A stretch of 15,958 bases of DNA. Source: Physocladia obscura. Its lineage: Eukaryota > Chytridiomycota > Chytridiomycetes > Chytridiales > Chytriomycetaceae. The number at the start of each line of letters is the position of its first letter. The stretch's first letter is position 1. Below, piece after piece: positions 1 through 9,941 of the stretch. The notes beneath the pieces were generated by a model, which did not search any database, was not told the origin of the DNA, and was given only the letters and a program-made list of their open reading frames with translations. A program made the translations under genes and the position numbers. The DNA lies in assembly GCA_027596945.1 (NCBI GenBank), contig JADGJH010000470.1, positions 2,220 through 18,177 of the forward strand. The letters run 5' to 3'.

Positions 1-665
1 CATCTTTGCTGATGGCAACTGCAGTCACTGATCCACTGTGGTCCTCAAGTGTTCTTTGCAGAGCTTTAGTCTGTGTGTCCCAGATTTTTACAGTTTCATC
101 TGAAGATCCAGACACAACAAACTGCTCATCTGTGCTGATGACAACTGCAGTCACAATCTTAGTGTGGCCCTCAAATGTTTTTTGCAGTGTTCCAGTCTGT
201 GCATCCCAGATTTTCACAGTCTTGTCCCAAGATCCAGACACAACAAACTGCCCATCTGTGCTGATGGCAACTGCATTCACCTCTTCACTGTGGCCCTCAA
301 GTGTTCTTTGTAGCAACCCAAGAAAAGGTTTGAAAGACAGTTTTGACATTTTGTTGATTGGGTTAAATTGCTGTGGCTCTGGTTGTGACCATGGATGCAA
401 CTGTTGCAGAGTTTGTTGACCAGTATTGGTCTGATTATATTCAAATTTTTGGGATTCAAGCTGTTGCAATTCAGCTGCCTCTGAGTGGTAGGTCAATATT
501 TGCTGATTGAGAAGAAAAAATAAAATAAAGTGTATTTTTTGAGTCACCTGAATTGTTGGCAGAGATTTTAACAAGTCAGAAAGCCTTTGGAAGACATGAT
601 CCATACTGGGTCACAGCGTTGGATCTTGGTTCCAGCATTCATTTATCAACTCCCAGCATGCATTG
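1..665 (-). pseudogene. kinase-WD40 repeat gene fragment, partial at left edge, with nonsense codon
   Basis: Read on the minus strand, 665 to about 548 encodes the end of a protein kinase C-lobe: WELINECWNQDPTL, then a TGA (613-611), then PSMDHVFQRLSDLL. Kinases have Arg before that Pro (CW..dP..RP), so TGA most simply replaces CGA. A 45-nt GT-AG intron fits at 547-503, but it is a multiple of three without stops and could be retained. After a Gln-rich linker come WD40 repeats (VKIWD, FVVSGS, GHS) with an exact 126-nt period: the repeat His codons lie at 292-290, 166-164 and 40-38. The frame leaves the window at base 1. Only about 20 kinase residues remain before CSN3 begins, so the 5' part is missing. 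ATG 604-602 could start a shorter WD40-only protein. WD40 propellers serve as protein-interaction platforms. Domain calls are firm; pseudogene status is inferred. Confidence 0.75.
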
Positions 666-711
666 AGAATCCTCCATTACCTCCTTTTTCTAGTTTGAAA
701 ATAGAAAACAT

Positions 712-2471
712 ATGAGCAACATCAACGTTGACGCGGCAGTGGGGTTGGTAGTGTCGGCGACGGGGACGACGAGTGTGGAGACGCTGTGGGGGGCGACGGT
801 GCGGGTGCTCGTGCATGCGGCGGACCAGGAGGTAGTGCGTGCGGTGGCTGCGCAGCGGGTGGAGCTGGAGCGGCTTGCGGAGAACGCGGTTGCGGCGCAG
901 ACGGGTCCGCTGGCGGCGCTGGTAGCGGCCCACGTGCGTGCGGCGAGCGTGGCGGGCGTGGCGGGCGTGGCGCAGCACGGGGGGCCGGGGCCGGCGCCGG
1001 CGCACGCGACTCTCGCGCGCCTCGTGCGGCTCGCGGGCCTCGTTGCGCTGCGGCTGCCCGCGCTCGCCTTCACGGACGCGCCCTCCAGCGTTGCGCTCGG
1101 CCTCGCCAGCGCCGTTGCCCAGGCCGCCGACACGCTGCGCAGGCCCGCGCTGGCCGTCCTTGCGCTGCGCCGCCTGCTGGACCACCCGAGCGTGCACGAC
1201 GCCGCCGACGGCCACACGCTCACGCGCATCCACGCGCTCTTCCTGCGCACGGCCATCGCCGCCAAGGCCCACGCGCTGGCCCTGCCCGTCGTACTTCGCC
1301 CGCTGACGCGTATCGACCGCACCCTCGTGGCCCCCAGCGACGTTGCGCTCTACGCCTACTACGCCGCAATTATCTGCGCCGCACTCAAACACTTTGACAG
1401 AGCCGTTGCCTTCTGCCGCATGGCCCTCGCTGTCCCCGCAAACGCCCTGTCGCAAATCCAGCTCGAGGCTTGGCGCAAAGGAGTCCTGTGCTACCTTCTT
1501 GCCAACGGCAAAGCCTCGGACGAATCCTCCGCCTCCTCGAATGTTTCGTGGAAGTCCTTTGAGAAACTCGGTCTTGCCCGCTTCGTCTCCCCCATTGTCT
1601 CGAAACTCATTGACCAAGGCGGCTACAAGAAGCCCTACATTGATTTCTGTAATGCCTGTGAAAAGGGTATATGGGCTGATGCCAATGCTGGTAAGTGTGT
1701 GAGCGACGAATGAAATACGATAGCCGAGTGAAGGGGGGAAAAGAGCGAAGTGTGAGCGAAGCGAGAAAAAAAAAAAAAAAAAAAAAAGAGGCGAAAAACG
1801 ATCGCGTAAAAATAAAATAAAAAATAAAAAAACACAAGGAATCTAATTACAGATCCCAATAATTAGAACTCATCAAACATGCAAGTCTATTCCAAAAATC
1901 CGGCAACTTGGGTCTTGCGAAACAATGCGTTGGGGCCGCGCTTGCAAAACGCCGCATTCTCCGCCTCACAAAAACATACATTACCCTGTCAGTCCCCGAC
2001 ATTTGGCGCGCTGTCGCAGACGCATTCCCGCCTTCAACAACCGCAACCAATCCCGACGGTGGTCTTGTTCTTATTAAGCGATATATCCGTCAACTGATTG
2101 CATCTGGACAAGTCCACGCTACTATTGACGAATCGATTCCCGGCACAATGGTTCAGTTCCATGACCATGTTGCCACATTTGCAGATATCGAATCGATGGA
2201 TCTACTGGACTCTCTCATGAAGAACGTTATTGCTGTGCATTCGCGCGTTTCTGATATGGACCAAAATATTGCCTTGTCAAAAGAATACTTGTCGAAAACG
2301 CTTTTGAATGAAGGTGCAGGTGGTATTGGTGGAGGGAAGGACAAGAATACGAGAAAATATGCAGGAAACATTGGGGGACTAGGAGGCGGTGGTGGTTCGT
2401 TTAGTGATTTCAATGGTGGTTTTGATGGTGGTTTTGATGAAGATGTTGACATCATGATGGATGATTATTAA
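712..2471 (+). CDS. CSN3: COP9 signalosome complex subunit 3 (PCI-domain protein)
   Basis: Two exons, 712-1690 and 1867-2471, give 527 residues; human CSN3 has about 423. CSN3 is a scaffold subunit of the COP9 signalosome, which removes NEDD8 from cullins. Residues around 170-300 match the family (LTRIHALFLRTAIAAKAHAL, then FDRAVAFCRMAL and QLEAWRKG). The C-terminal PCI/winged-helix part follows the splice (NLGLAKQCV, RILRLTKTYITLS, then FHDH and the terminal helix SRVSDMDQNIA). Exon 1 ends in phase 1 at GTAAGT. The acceptor must be ATTAG ending at 1866, because the nearer TTACAG (1852) leads into an in-frame TAA at 1860. The chosen splice gives an uninterrupted match (GNLGLAKQCV). The tail from about 2315 is Gly-rich and ends acidic. 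Exon 1 is very GC- and CpG-rich and begins about 50 bp from the CpG-free kinase-WD40 relic. I am very sure of the family and confident in the splice. Confidence 0.93.
1691..1866 (+). other. CSN3 intron with a 22-A homopolymer
   Basis: GTAAGT donor, 176 nt long, ATTAG acceptor. It holds a repeated GTGAGCGAA motif, a run of 22 A at 1766-1787 and then an A-rich stretch. It is the longest intron I can support in the window; the others are 43-103 nt. The homopolymer is a likely site of length error in the assembly but is non-coding. Confidence 0.85.
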
Positions 2472-2713
2472 TGAGATCCCCTCCTCCTTCTCCTTCCCCA
2501 ACCCATTTCATGCATCATGCTTAAACTTGATCCATGTCTCTCTTTTTTTTTCTTCCAAATGGTATGTCGATTCTCAATCTCCCATCTTTTTCACCTAACC
2601 CTCGATTTTGCTTCATCTTTTTTTTTTATTTTTGTTCTGTTTTGCGTTGTGTGTTGTATTGTTGAACAGAAAAACCTGTACAAAAATCAAGGGGAAAAAA
2701 TTGATTGACGGAA

Positions 2714-5700
2714 ATGCGAAAACACACTCACTTGCCGCCGATCCCACCCCCTCCCCAAACCCACAACCAGCCCTCGACGCAGCCAAATACGACATCCACA
2801 ACCGCAGCCGCCGACGCCCTCGCCTTCTTGTCGCAACTGTCAGCCGCAGCCGCTTCAAATTCAGCAACACCGGCAACATCAAACAACAATAACAATCCGG
2901 CCTCGTTCAACTTTACCCTTCCCGCGCATCTCCTCGCACAGTCGGAAAGCGATGCGTATTTCGAAGAGTTCCAGGCGGAATTGAATTTTGAACTTGCGTC
3001 GTCAATCAATCCGATTCCCGAAAAGGTGAGGAAACTGTTTTTAAAATAAAATTAAAACATAAAATAAAAACGTGTAGTCAACTTCTTCCTGATCTATTTT
3101 TTTATAATTTTTTTTTTTTAGCCGCTCTTAAACATTCCATCGAAAAAAACGCCGTTTCAGTTAAAAAAGGAAGCGGAAGAGGCTCGGAAAAAGGTTTGTT
3201 TGTTGTTTGAATCCTTTTGGAAATAAAAAAATAAACAACAGAAAGACGAACAAGACACGAAACGGGCGCTTGAAGAATTCGAAGCTTCGTTCAAGGATTC
3301 GTCAGTAACATATTCATCGTGGGGGTCTGGTGATGCTGATGGTGGTGGTGGTGCTTCGTTTGTTCCCGCAAAGACTTGGGTGAAAGGATCGACTATTGTT
3401 CCAAAGCATTCTATTGTTGTTGATGCAGCGACGCATGAAAATGACACTAATAATCTTGTTGGTGATGATGGGTTGTATAGACCTCATTTGAAATTTTCGA
3501 ATTTCTCGAGTCGGGTATAGTTTTTCAAAAAAAAATTTTTTTCTTGTTAACATCAAAATATAATCAGGAATCTGTTCAAAATTCAAAGTCACTGCCGGAT
3601 TCCATATCTGCCTCAACAATACCAGCCATTCATTCGGCATCAGCTGGTCCGAAAAAACGTCAACTCGATTCATTCCTCGAAGAAATCAAACAACAATCTC
3701 GCAGCGATAACAGCAGCAGCAATAATCGATTCGCTGCAAATTCGAGTATAGTTGGTCGCAACGCTGCAGCAGATGCGCCTTCTTCGTCACTGTCGCATGG
3801 ATCTCATGATACAGGTGACGGGACAAGCACGAATTTATTTGTCGGTAATTTGCATCCAAGCGTCAACGAGTCGCTGCTTTGTACTGTTTTTGGGGAGTAT
3901 GGGCCGATTGGGAGCGTTAAAGTCATGTGGCCTCGAACACAGGAAGAAATTGATCGGGATCGAAATACGGGATTTATTGGTTTTATGCGCAGAGCTGATG
4001 CCGAGAGAGCTATTAAAGGACTCGACGGATATTTATTGGAAGGCCGGGAATTAAGGGTGTGTTTTTCGTGTAATATGTAATATTGAGGGATATATTTAAC
4101 GTTTGTTTTTATTTTTAAGGTTGGTTGGGGGAAAGCAATTCCAATTCCAGAAAACCCAATATATGTTACTCCCGAAGTCGCTATGGCAACAGGCGATGTA
4201 TTAAAGTATCCTACTCCTGTATCTGGGCTGCCATTCAACGCGCAAATACCTGCGCCCTCAACTTTGAAGCGGAAACATAATCAGCCGCCGCCACGACCAC
4301 AAGTCTTGGTGCAAATACCCGAAGACGTAGAAACGCTTATGCGAATCAATAGATGTATTGAATTTGTAATTGTCCACGGTCCAGCGTTTGAGGCTTTGTT
4401 GATGGGTCGGGAACAAGGGAATTCAGATTATGCGTTTTTGTTTGATCACACAGTTCAGTGTTTTTTTCTTTTTCTCTTTTCTTCATTTTACTGTTTTGGT
4501 TTTTTTGATGAATGTATTTGTTTTCTCATCAATTATCGTCCTTATTCTTGGTTAGCATCCATATCATTCTTATTATCGGTGGAAAATATTTTCTCTCATG
4601 AATGGTGATTCAAAAACTTCTTGGCCTACAAAATCTTTTGCAATGTTTGATGAAGGCCCTGTTTGGGTACCTCCGGAGCCTCCGGTTTGGCTCTATTTTT
4701 TTATTTTTTTTGTGTGCACTCAAACGTGGGTTTGCAGATTAATGAAGGCTGCAACGATTCCGATACAGATTCAGCAACAGACTCGTCCGACTCTGATTCT
4801 TCTCATAAACGTCGGAAGTCACGCCGTCAACAGCTTTCAAATTCCAAAGCCAAGAAAGCACCAACAAAGCAGTTTCTGCCGCGGCACAAAATAAGGCTTC
4901 AAAACCGCTTGCAAAATTTAACAAACACCCGCCCCTCAATTGCAACAGCAATGCTCTTTTGTCTCTCGCATGCTACCACGGATCCATCGGCTATCACAAC
5001 TACAATCACGCAAAGTCTCACGCATACGTCCACACCGCTTGCCACAAAATTAGCTCGTCTGCACCTTGTTAATGATATCCTCCACAACAGCGCAAACCCA
5101 CATGTTCCCGCGGGCTGGAAATACCGAGGTTTGTTCGAAAAAAGCCTGCGGCGCGTATATGTGCATTTCGGCAGCTGCTGGCGCGCAATTGATGCGCGGC
5201 TGCGAGCTGAGCAGTGGAAACGAGCTTGTTTGGGTGTTGTTGGAGTGTGGGAGCGATGGAATGTGTTTGACATGAGGTTTCTAGAAGGGTTGAGAATTGC
5301 GTTTCAGGAAGGAACAATTGGTGGAATGCTTGAAAATGCGGATGATTTGTCTGGAGGTGGCAGCGCTGGCGTTGGTGTTTCTGAATCCCGAGCGCAAACA
5401 AAACAGCGACCGTCTCAGCAATTGCAGCATCAGCAACTTCAAGCAAAGAGTAGTGGTTGGAATAACAATGATGTGGATGATGAGGATGTTGATGGCGTTC
5501 CCATGGGGGCTATTACTGAGAAAGAGCCAGTTGTTGCCAAATCTGCAGGATTCAAGCCAATTGATTCGGGAGATTTTGCAAGAAAGTTTGTATCAATCGG
5601 TAGTGACAGGGGAGTTGCTGCCAGTGGTGGTCAGAAATTTGTGCGGGCAGCTGGTGGGCAGGATAGTGAAACAGGTGGTTCTGCTAGTCATGCTGGATTC

Positions 5701-5832
5701 AAACCAATTGATGCTCCTGCACCAGCTCCAGTGGCAAAACCTGTGGCTGCTCCTTCGACAGCCAAAAAAATCAACCAAATTGTTGCAGGTGCTGCCAGTG
5801 TTTTTCAAATGGATGATTCTGATGATGAATAA
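2714..5832 (+). CDS. U2SURP: U2 snRNP-associated SURP motif protein (SR140/U2SURP family)
   Basis: Seven exons: 2714-3025, 3122-3193, 3242-3514, 3568-4056, 4120-4452, 4556-4684, 4738-5832; 900 residues, all six introns in phase 0 (48-103 nt). SR140 is a U2 snRNP-associated nuclear splicing factor. Order: low-complexity Pro/Asn/Ala N-terminus; a short EEFEASF and TWVKGST region like the human N-terminus; RRM about 307-388 (RNP2 LFVGNL, family signature VKVMWPRT, RNP1 NTGFIGFM, then GWGKAIPIP); SPVSGLPFNAQ-like linker; SURP about 452-510 (GPAFEALLMGRE, then YYRWKIFSL across the exon 5/6 joint); CID about 590-725 (AMLFCLSHA, KLARLHLVNDILHNSA); VDGVPMG motif; two copies of AGFKPID; acidic end DDSDDE. 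The GTTCAG donor at 4453 is set by reading frame and by length match to human. The long Arg/Ser tail of animal homologues is absent. First in-frame Met after an upstream TGA. Identity very firm; exon 1 less so. Confidence 0.93.
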
Positions 5833-6053
5833 ATGACAAGAACTTTTTTTTTATTTTTATTGTTTGTTTTACCAAATGAAATGTAAAGCCAGAATGATAA
5901 AATAGAACAAATTAAGTTCAGTGTCAAAGAACCTTGAATATATTGTTTTTTTGCCAATTTTGGAGGAGGAATTTTGCATGAGTTAGTATTTTCACATTTG
6001 GAAAACAAGATATTGTGAGTTTTCCACCAAATACCCCATTTTCACATTTGCAG

Positions 6054-6528
6054 AACTGAAATCTCAGAAAATATCTCAGAATAGCAAAAGCATACCAACT
6101 GAAGCTGGAATTTGCATTCAAAGAGTCTGGATGGATTCAATAGCAAGTACAATAGCAGATGCTCATATATATGGAGCAGGTGAGCTCCTTTAAAGTCCTC
6201 ATGCCCATTACCCAAAAATAATTGATAAATTAAAAATGTCAGTTTCCAAGTAAAAAAAGTATTCATTTCAAAGGGAGGTGATAGTCAAGTGATCTTGGGT
6301 GTTACTCCACACCTGCATGGTCTTGGTCCTTGGGACTGCCAAGAGGTGCACCACCAGGTTGACATATGTGAGACTGAAAGCATCATGGTACTGGTTGATG
6401 GACTATCCTGTTTGGGTCAATGCAAGATCCATTGGGCTACTGCTGAAAATGTCTGCATTTGAGGTAAGTGACTCCCACTGCTTCAGCCACATCAGCATAG
6501 GTGTTGATATTCCAGAAAGTTTATCAAA
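6054..6528 (+). pseudogene. unidentified spliced gene relic
   Basis: A coding-like frame can be followed across a splice. Exon 6054-6179 follows an acceptor TTTGCAG and ends in phase 1 at GTGAGC; it reads ELKSQKISQNSKS then RVWMDSIASTIADAHIYGA. A 98-nt intron (6180-6277) is followed by an exon in matching phase (GDSQVILGVTPHLHGLGPW, later SIMVLVDGLSCLGQC) up to a TGA at 6460-6462. Directly after it is a good donor GTAAGT (6464); acceptor TTCCAG (6513) then gives a short tail ending TAG near 6535. No family recognised. No start is visible, and the upstream 200 bp are AT-rich. No CpG occurs in the whole stretch, so the TGA is readily explained as a former CGA. The opposite strand is also partly open, so strand choice rests on the splice fit. 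Confidence 0.4.
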
Positions 6529-7613
6529 AGCTTGGTAGTAGACTTTAAGTTTGAGAGGTGAGAGAGTTTTTTATTTGTTAAGACTCCACACAAAAAAAGG
6601 AAATCCAAAGTCCTCTTTGTAGTCTTTTTTGTACTTGAGATGCCTCTGAATCTGAAATAGTATTTTAAATACTTTGAAATAATTTAAAATACTATTTCAA
6701 AGACAAGTATTTCAAATATTATTTGAAAAACTATTTCAAATACATCTATTTCAAATAGAATTTGAAACAGCATTTTAAATAGATCAGTATAAAGGTATCT
6801 TTGAGTTTTTCTCTTCAATGGAAATATGTTTGAGAAAAATCAAAAAAATATGGTTTTTCTGTCATTGCTTATAACTCAAAATGATTGATGGTATAGTGAA
6901 TGATTGTTGGTTCCTTCACTTAGTTTTTGTTGACTTTAGACAAATAACTGTCCTGTTAAGTTAATAAATAGCTTAATATCTTTATTAATAAAATAAAGCT
7001 GACTGTGCCAACAGTGAATACATTTGCTGTGGCCATCAGCATATTCAGATCTGTTGGTACAAGAGACTGTGGATGCCTCCATAATATCTTGCAACTGTCT
7101 TTTGTCGTTTCTACATTTCTAAATGTTTCTACTGATTTCTAATACAATATTTTATGAAAATGCTTATGTTTAAAATCCATGTATGTTGCAGAGCATCTCT
7201 CACCCTCTTCTCTAGCCTAATATGCAAGCTAGCCTACTACACAAGCCATGCTCTTGTGTAGGATCATTCAGGAGAGTGTGTGTTTCCAGACATTTGAACA
7301 TTAAAGTAAGTGAAGTGGGTCTCTCACTATTAACTAGTGAACATACCAGTTTCTTCTCAATGGTTTTCTCTTGATTCTGTTGGCACTTCTGCAGTAGTTT
7401 ATCCCAGTAAGAACAACAGATCAGTTGAAACAGCATTAGTTTAATATTTTCATAATGATAGTTTGCTTTTATCAACTGCCCATAAATAAAGCTATTTTTA
7501 TAATGTAGCTTTATTTAAATTAAGACAAACAATTTATTTCATTATTTGAGAAGAAACAAATAAACCTTAAATTAATGAAGAAAGATTTATATTTATTTTA
7601 TAATACACATCTC
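6529..7613. other. AT-rich intergenic stretch without a supportable gene
   Basis: About 1.1 kb with a single CpG (near 7103). It holds the palindromic AT array listed separately, a perfect 9-bp hairpin (CTACACAAG at 7237-7245, CTTGTGTAG at 7253-7261, 7-nt loop), and A/T-rich sequence from 7480 to 7610 next to the end of the minus-strand relic. An 87-codon minus-strand frame at 7475-7212 shows no recognisable domain and I do not call it a gene. Confidence 0.6.
6653..6785. repeat. palindromic AT-rich array built from TATTTCAAATA-like units
   Basis: A perfect 18-bp inverted repeat (6653-6670 with 6682-6699, 11-nt loop; arm TGAAATAGTATTTTAAAT) is followed by further ATTTCAAAT and ATTTGAAAT units at 5-20 nt spacing up to about 6785. 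Both orientations of the short palindrome occur, so many alternative hairpins can form. It could be a hairpin-prone expansion, the core of a miniature inverted-repeat element, or a protein-binding cluster. No flanking target-site duplication was identified. Confidence 0.7.
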
Positions 7614-9446
7614 TCACCACATAGGCAACACCAAATTTTGATCAGTTATATCAGCTTGAAATGCTGTAATAATTCCATTAAATGAAAGCAGTTTAGGCAG
7701 ATTAAACTCTGGCTGGTTACAGAGGGTCATTGTCAGATCCTCCATGCCATCTTCCTTCTTGAACTCTCAATCATGCTGAGAAGCTGTGTTTGGCAGTTGT
7801 GGAATTGGCTGAGAGCCTCCTTGCATCAATGGTTGACTCAGAAACAAATCCAATTGAGGATTCAATTTTTCATTGGTTCTTACCTTGGTGGATTCTTTGC
7901 ACTTTAGTTTGATTATATGCCAACTTCAGCAAATGACCAGCAATAGAGTGACTCTCCAAAAAATTAGTGAAAGATTCAAGATGATATAAAATATCTGAGA
8001 CAGTGCAAGTACCTGCACAATTTGAGTTTGCAGTAAGATTTCAAACAACAACATGAAATGCAGAAGTCAAAATGTCATCTGTTCAGTTTATGGCAATATT
8101 GGCAGTAACAAGCTGTCAAAGATCAAGAACTCAATTGAAATTGTTACAGAGATTATTCCAGTTTGGAAATTCTCTCAATGGATTGTATAACACTTGGGTT
8201 ACATCAGATTGCCTGGCCTTGTAGTATTGATCAGACACAATATACATGTGTCCACTCCCTGCCAACACTTTGCCTTGAGATTCAGCATGGCATTTAGACT
8301 TAAACTTCAGAATAAATGAAAAATCAAATGTGTTATCTGGTGGATTATAAGATGGGGGAGATTCTCAGACCCAGTAAAAAACAATCTTGAAAGCTCCATT
8401 TGGTGTCAAAAACGCAGCAACAATATCTTTCAACTCCAGACAAGGATACACAAGGTCCTTTGTTGGAGTGTGCATATATTGCCATTTTTTCTTTCTTTGG
8501 TCTTTGCAATAGTTAATCCAGTTTTCCTTACAGTTGGAGCACAAAAATTGTAAAAACTGATAAGAGTTATATTTTGCTGATAAATGGTGTGGCAAATAAT
8601 ACATTGCCAAATTTGCACCTGATACCATGAATAAATAAAAGCAGGTTCTACTTTCAAAGTAGGGAAGGAGCAACTGGCACTGAAGGGGTAAATTTGACTT
8701 GATTTGTTGAGACAACATCATATTACCCCTTTCCAGTGTGGAAGATAGCCAGCAGAGCATGGTGCACACTTTGATGATTTTGATTCCTGCCTAGAGGGGA
8801 TCTTAGATTACTATGAAGAAGAAAACAGACACTTACATCAGTCAATACAGTCTCACACACCACTTGGTGTTTGTATTTCACCAGTTTTCCCACATAAGGT
8901 CACAGATGCAGAGCAGAATCCTCTTTTTAGAGCTTTTTTGTAATCCCTGCAGGTTTTATTTGCAGCATAAGACACATATTCATAAAGATTGGTTCTGTAA
9001 TAGATGAACTCTTCTGCATTCCCTTCACAAGAATCACAGATGCAATAACCTCCATTGCAATCCTTGGTACATTGTAGACACATACCAAAGCTATGGATAT
9101 GTTGAAGTTGTTGAGTGACTTCAAAGAGAACACATGGCCCCTTGCTGGTCCCAAAGCAAAATTGAGGTCAAACAGCAGCAATGTGCTCATCACAAGGACA
9201 GACACCAAATTTGTTTGATGCTTCACAGCACTTCAAACAACAACCATGGTGATGTACACAAGCTCTGTTCATAAGGTCTTCAACAGAGTTGTCTTAGAGT
9301 TAGTGGCCACTGCGTCTGTAGCAATACAAAGTTGGATCAGCAAACTTCAGGACCTTGAAAGAGTTCAGGTGATTGACTTCCTGAATCCTAAGAAAGTGCT
9401 GTTCAATTGGACTATAGTCTGCAATTGCCTTGCAATTTAGTGACAT
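7614..9446 (-). pseudogene. relic of an unrecognised Cys/His-rich protein gene, stops mostly TGA
   Basis: On the minus strand a frame opens at ATG 9446 (MSLNCKAIADYSPIEQHFL) and runs to a donor GTGTGA at 8858. A 68-nt intron (8858-8791, acceptor CTCTAG) joins in phase 0 to an exon starting 8790 (AGIKIIKVCTMLCWL). Exon 1 has a Cys/His-rich block: HHHGCCLKCCEA, CPCDEH, MCLQCTKDCNGGYCICDSC, likely metal-binding. Exon 2 stays coding-like (CSNCKENWINYCKDQRKKKW, GSGHMYIVSDQYYKA) past TGAs at 8367-8365, 8133-8131, 8118-8116, 8085-8083, 8043-8041 and 7872-7870. Near 7862-7883 the frame changes, by a GTAAGA intron or a 1-nt lesion, then continues (LDLFLSQPLMQGGSQ, LTMTLCNQPEFNLPKL) through a TGA at 7769-7767 to TGA 7616-7614. 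Exon 1 also has one TGA (9170-9168) and two TAA (9302-9300, 9296-9294). No family recognised. Coding origin is likely; function is unknown. Confidence 0.6.
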
Positions 9447-9576
9447 TTTAAAAAATTACAAACTTGAACGTTGGCCCTGATATTTCTGTAACAAATTGAG
9501 AAAAATTTTCAAGTGGTTTGTTTTTTACTGTTTTTTTTTGTTTGTCTTTCCTCTTCCATTGCCATCTTTCAATCAG

Positions 9577-9941
9577 ATCACTTTTATTCTTGAGGCAATG
9601 CATCACTATTACCAGTTAGAAAACCCTGAACCACATTGGAAAGTCCAAAAAAAAAAACCAAAAGAAAACCTAAACTTTGGGTCACCCCTGATGACACAAC
9701 CCTAGAGATTCTCCAATTTTTTGCAGAGATACTTGCATATTTTTTTACACCCCTGAAATCAAGTTTCAAAACAAAATTAAAACTACACTTGAAGAAAAAT
9801 GACAAATTTGAAAATAAATTAAATTGAAGAAAAGCAGGAAACACAAATAAGAAAAAATTAAATTGGGTGAAACGTGAATGGAGATTAAAGCATATCAAAC
9901 CAAATGAAAGTGAAAGAAACCAAGAAATGACAAACAAATGA
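9577..9941 (+). pseudogene. relic of an unidentified Lys-rich protein, divergent from the Cys/His-rich relic
   Basis: After a long pyrimidine tract and acceptor CAATCAG (9576), an open frame reads ITFILEAMHHYYQLENPEPHW, reaches a run of 11 A (9647-9657), and continues only after a 1-nt frame change (KLWVTPDDTTLEILQFFAEI, then TKLKLHLKKND). It passes a TGA at 9825-9827 and goes on (KKKLNWVKREWRLKHIKPNE) to TGA 9939-9941. The last part is strongly basic. No first exon or start codon is visible upstream. It lies about 130 bp from the ATG of the minus-strand relic in divergent orientation, so the two may once have shared a promoter. The homopolymer shift could be a sequencing error. Family not recognised. 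Confidence 0.4.

Noticed and set aside
6..419. A 137-codon plus-strand frame at the left edge
   Set aside because: It is the antisense of WD40 repeats; the minus strand gives the WD40 signature motifs with an exact 126-nt period.
646..1617. A 323-codon minus-strand frame opposite CSN3 exon 1, and further long frames on both strands there
   Set aside because: Shadow frames of a very GC-rich exon; the translations are Arg/Gly/Ala-rich low complexity, while the plus frame is a clear CSN3.
4598..4894. Plus-strand frame overlapping SR140 exons 6 and 7
   Set aside because: It reads through the 53-nt intron and out of the SR140 frame; the spliced SR140 frame matches the family on both sides.
7212..7475. 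87-codon minus-strand frame
   Set aside because: No domain, no splice continuity, AT-rich context; could be a relic but nothing supports it.
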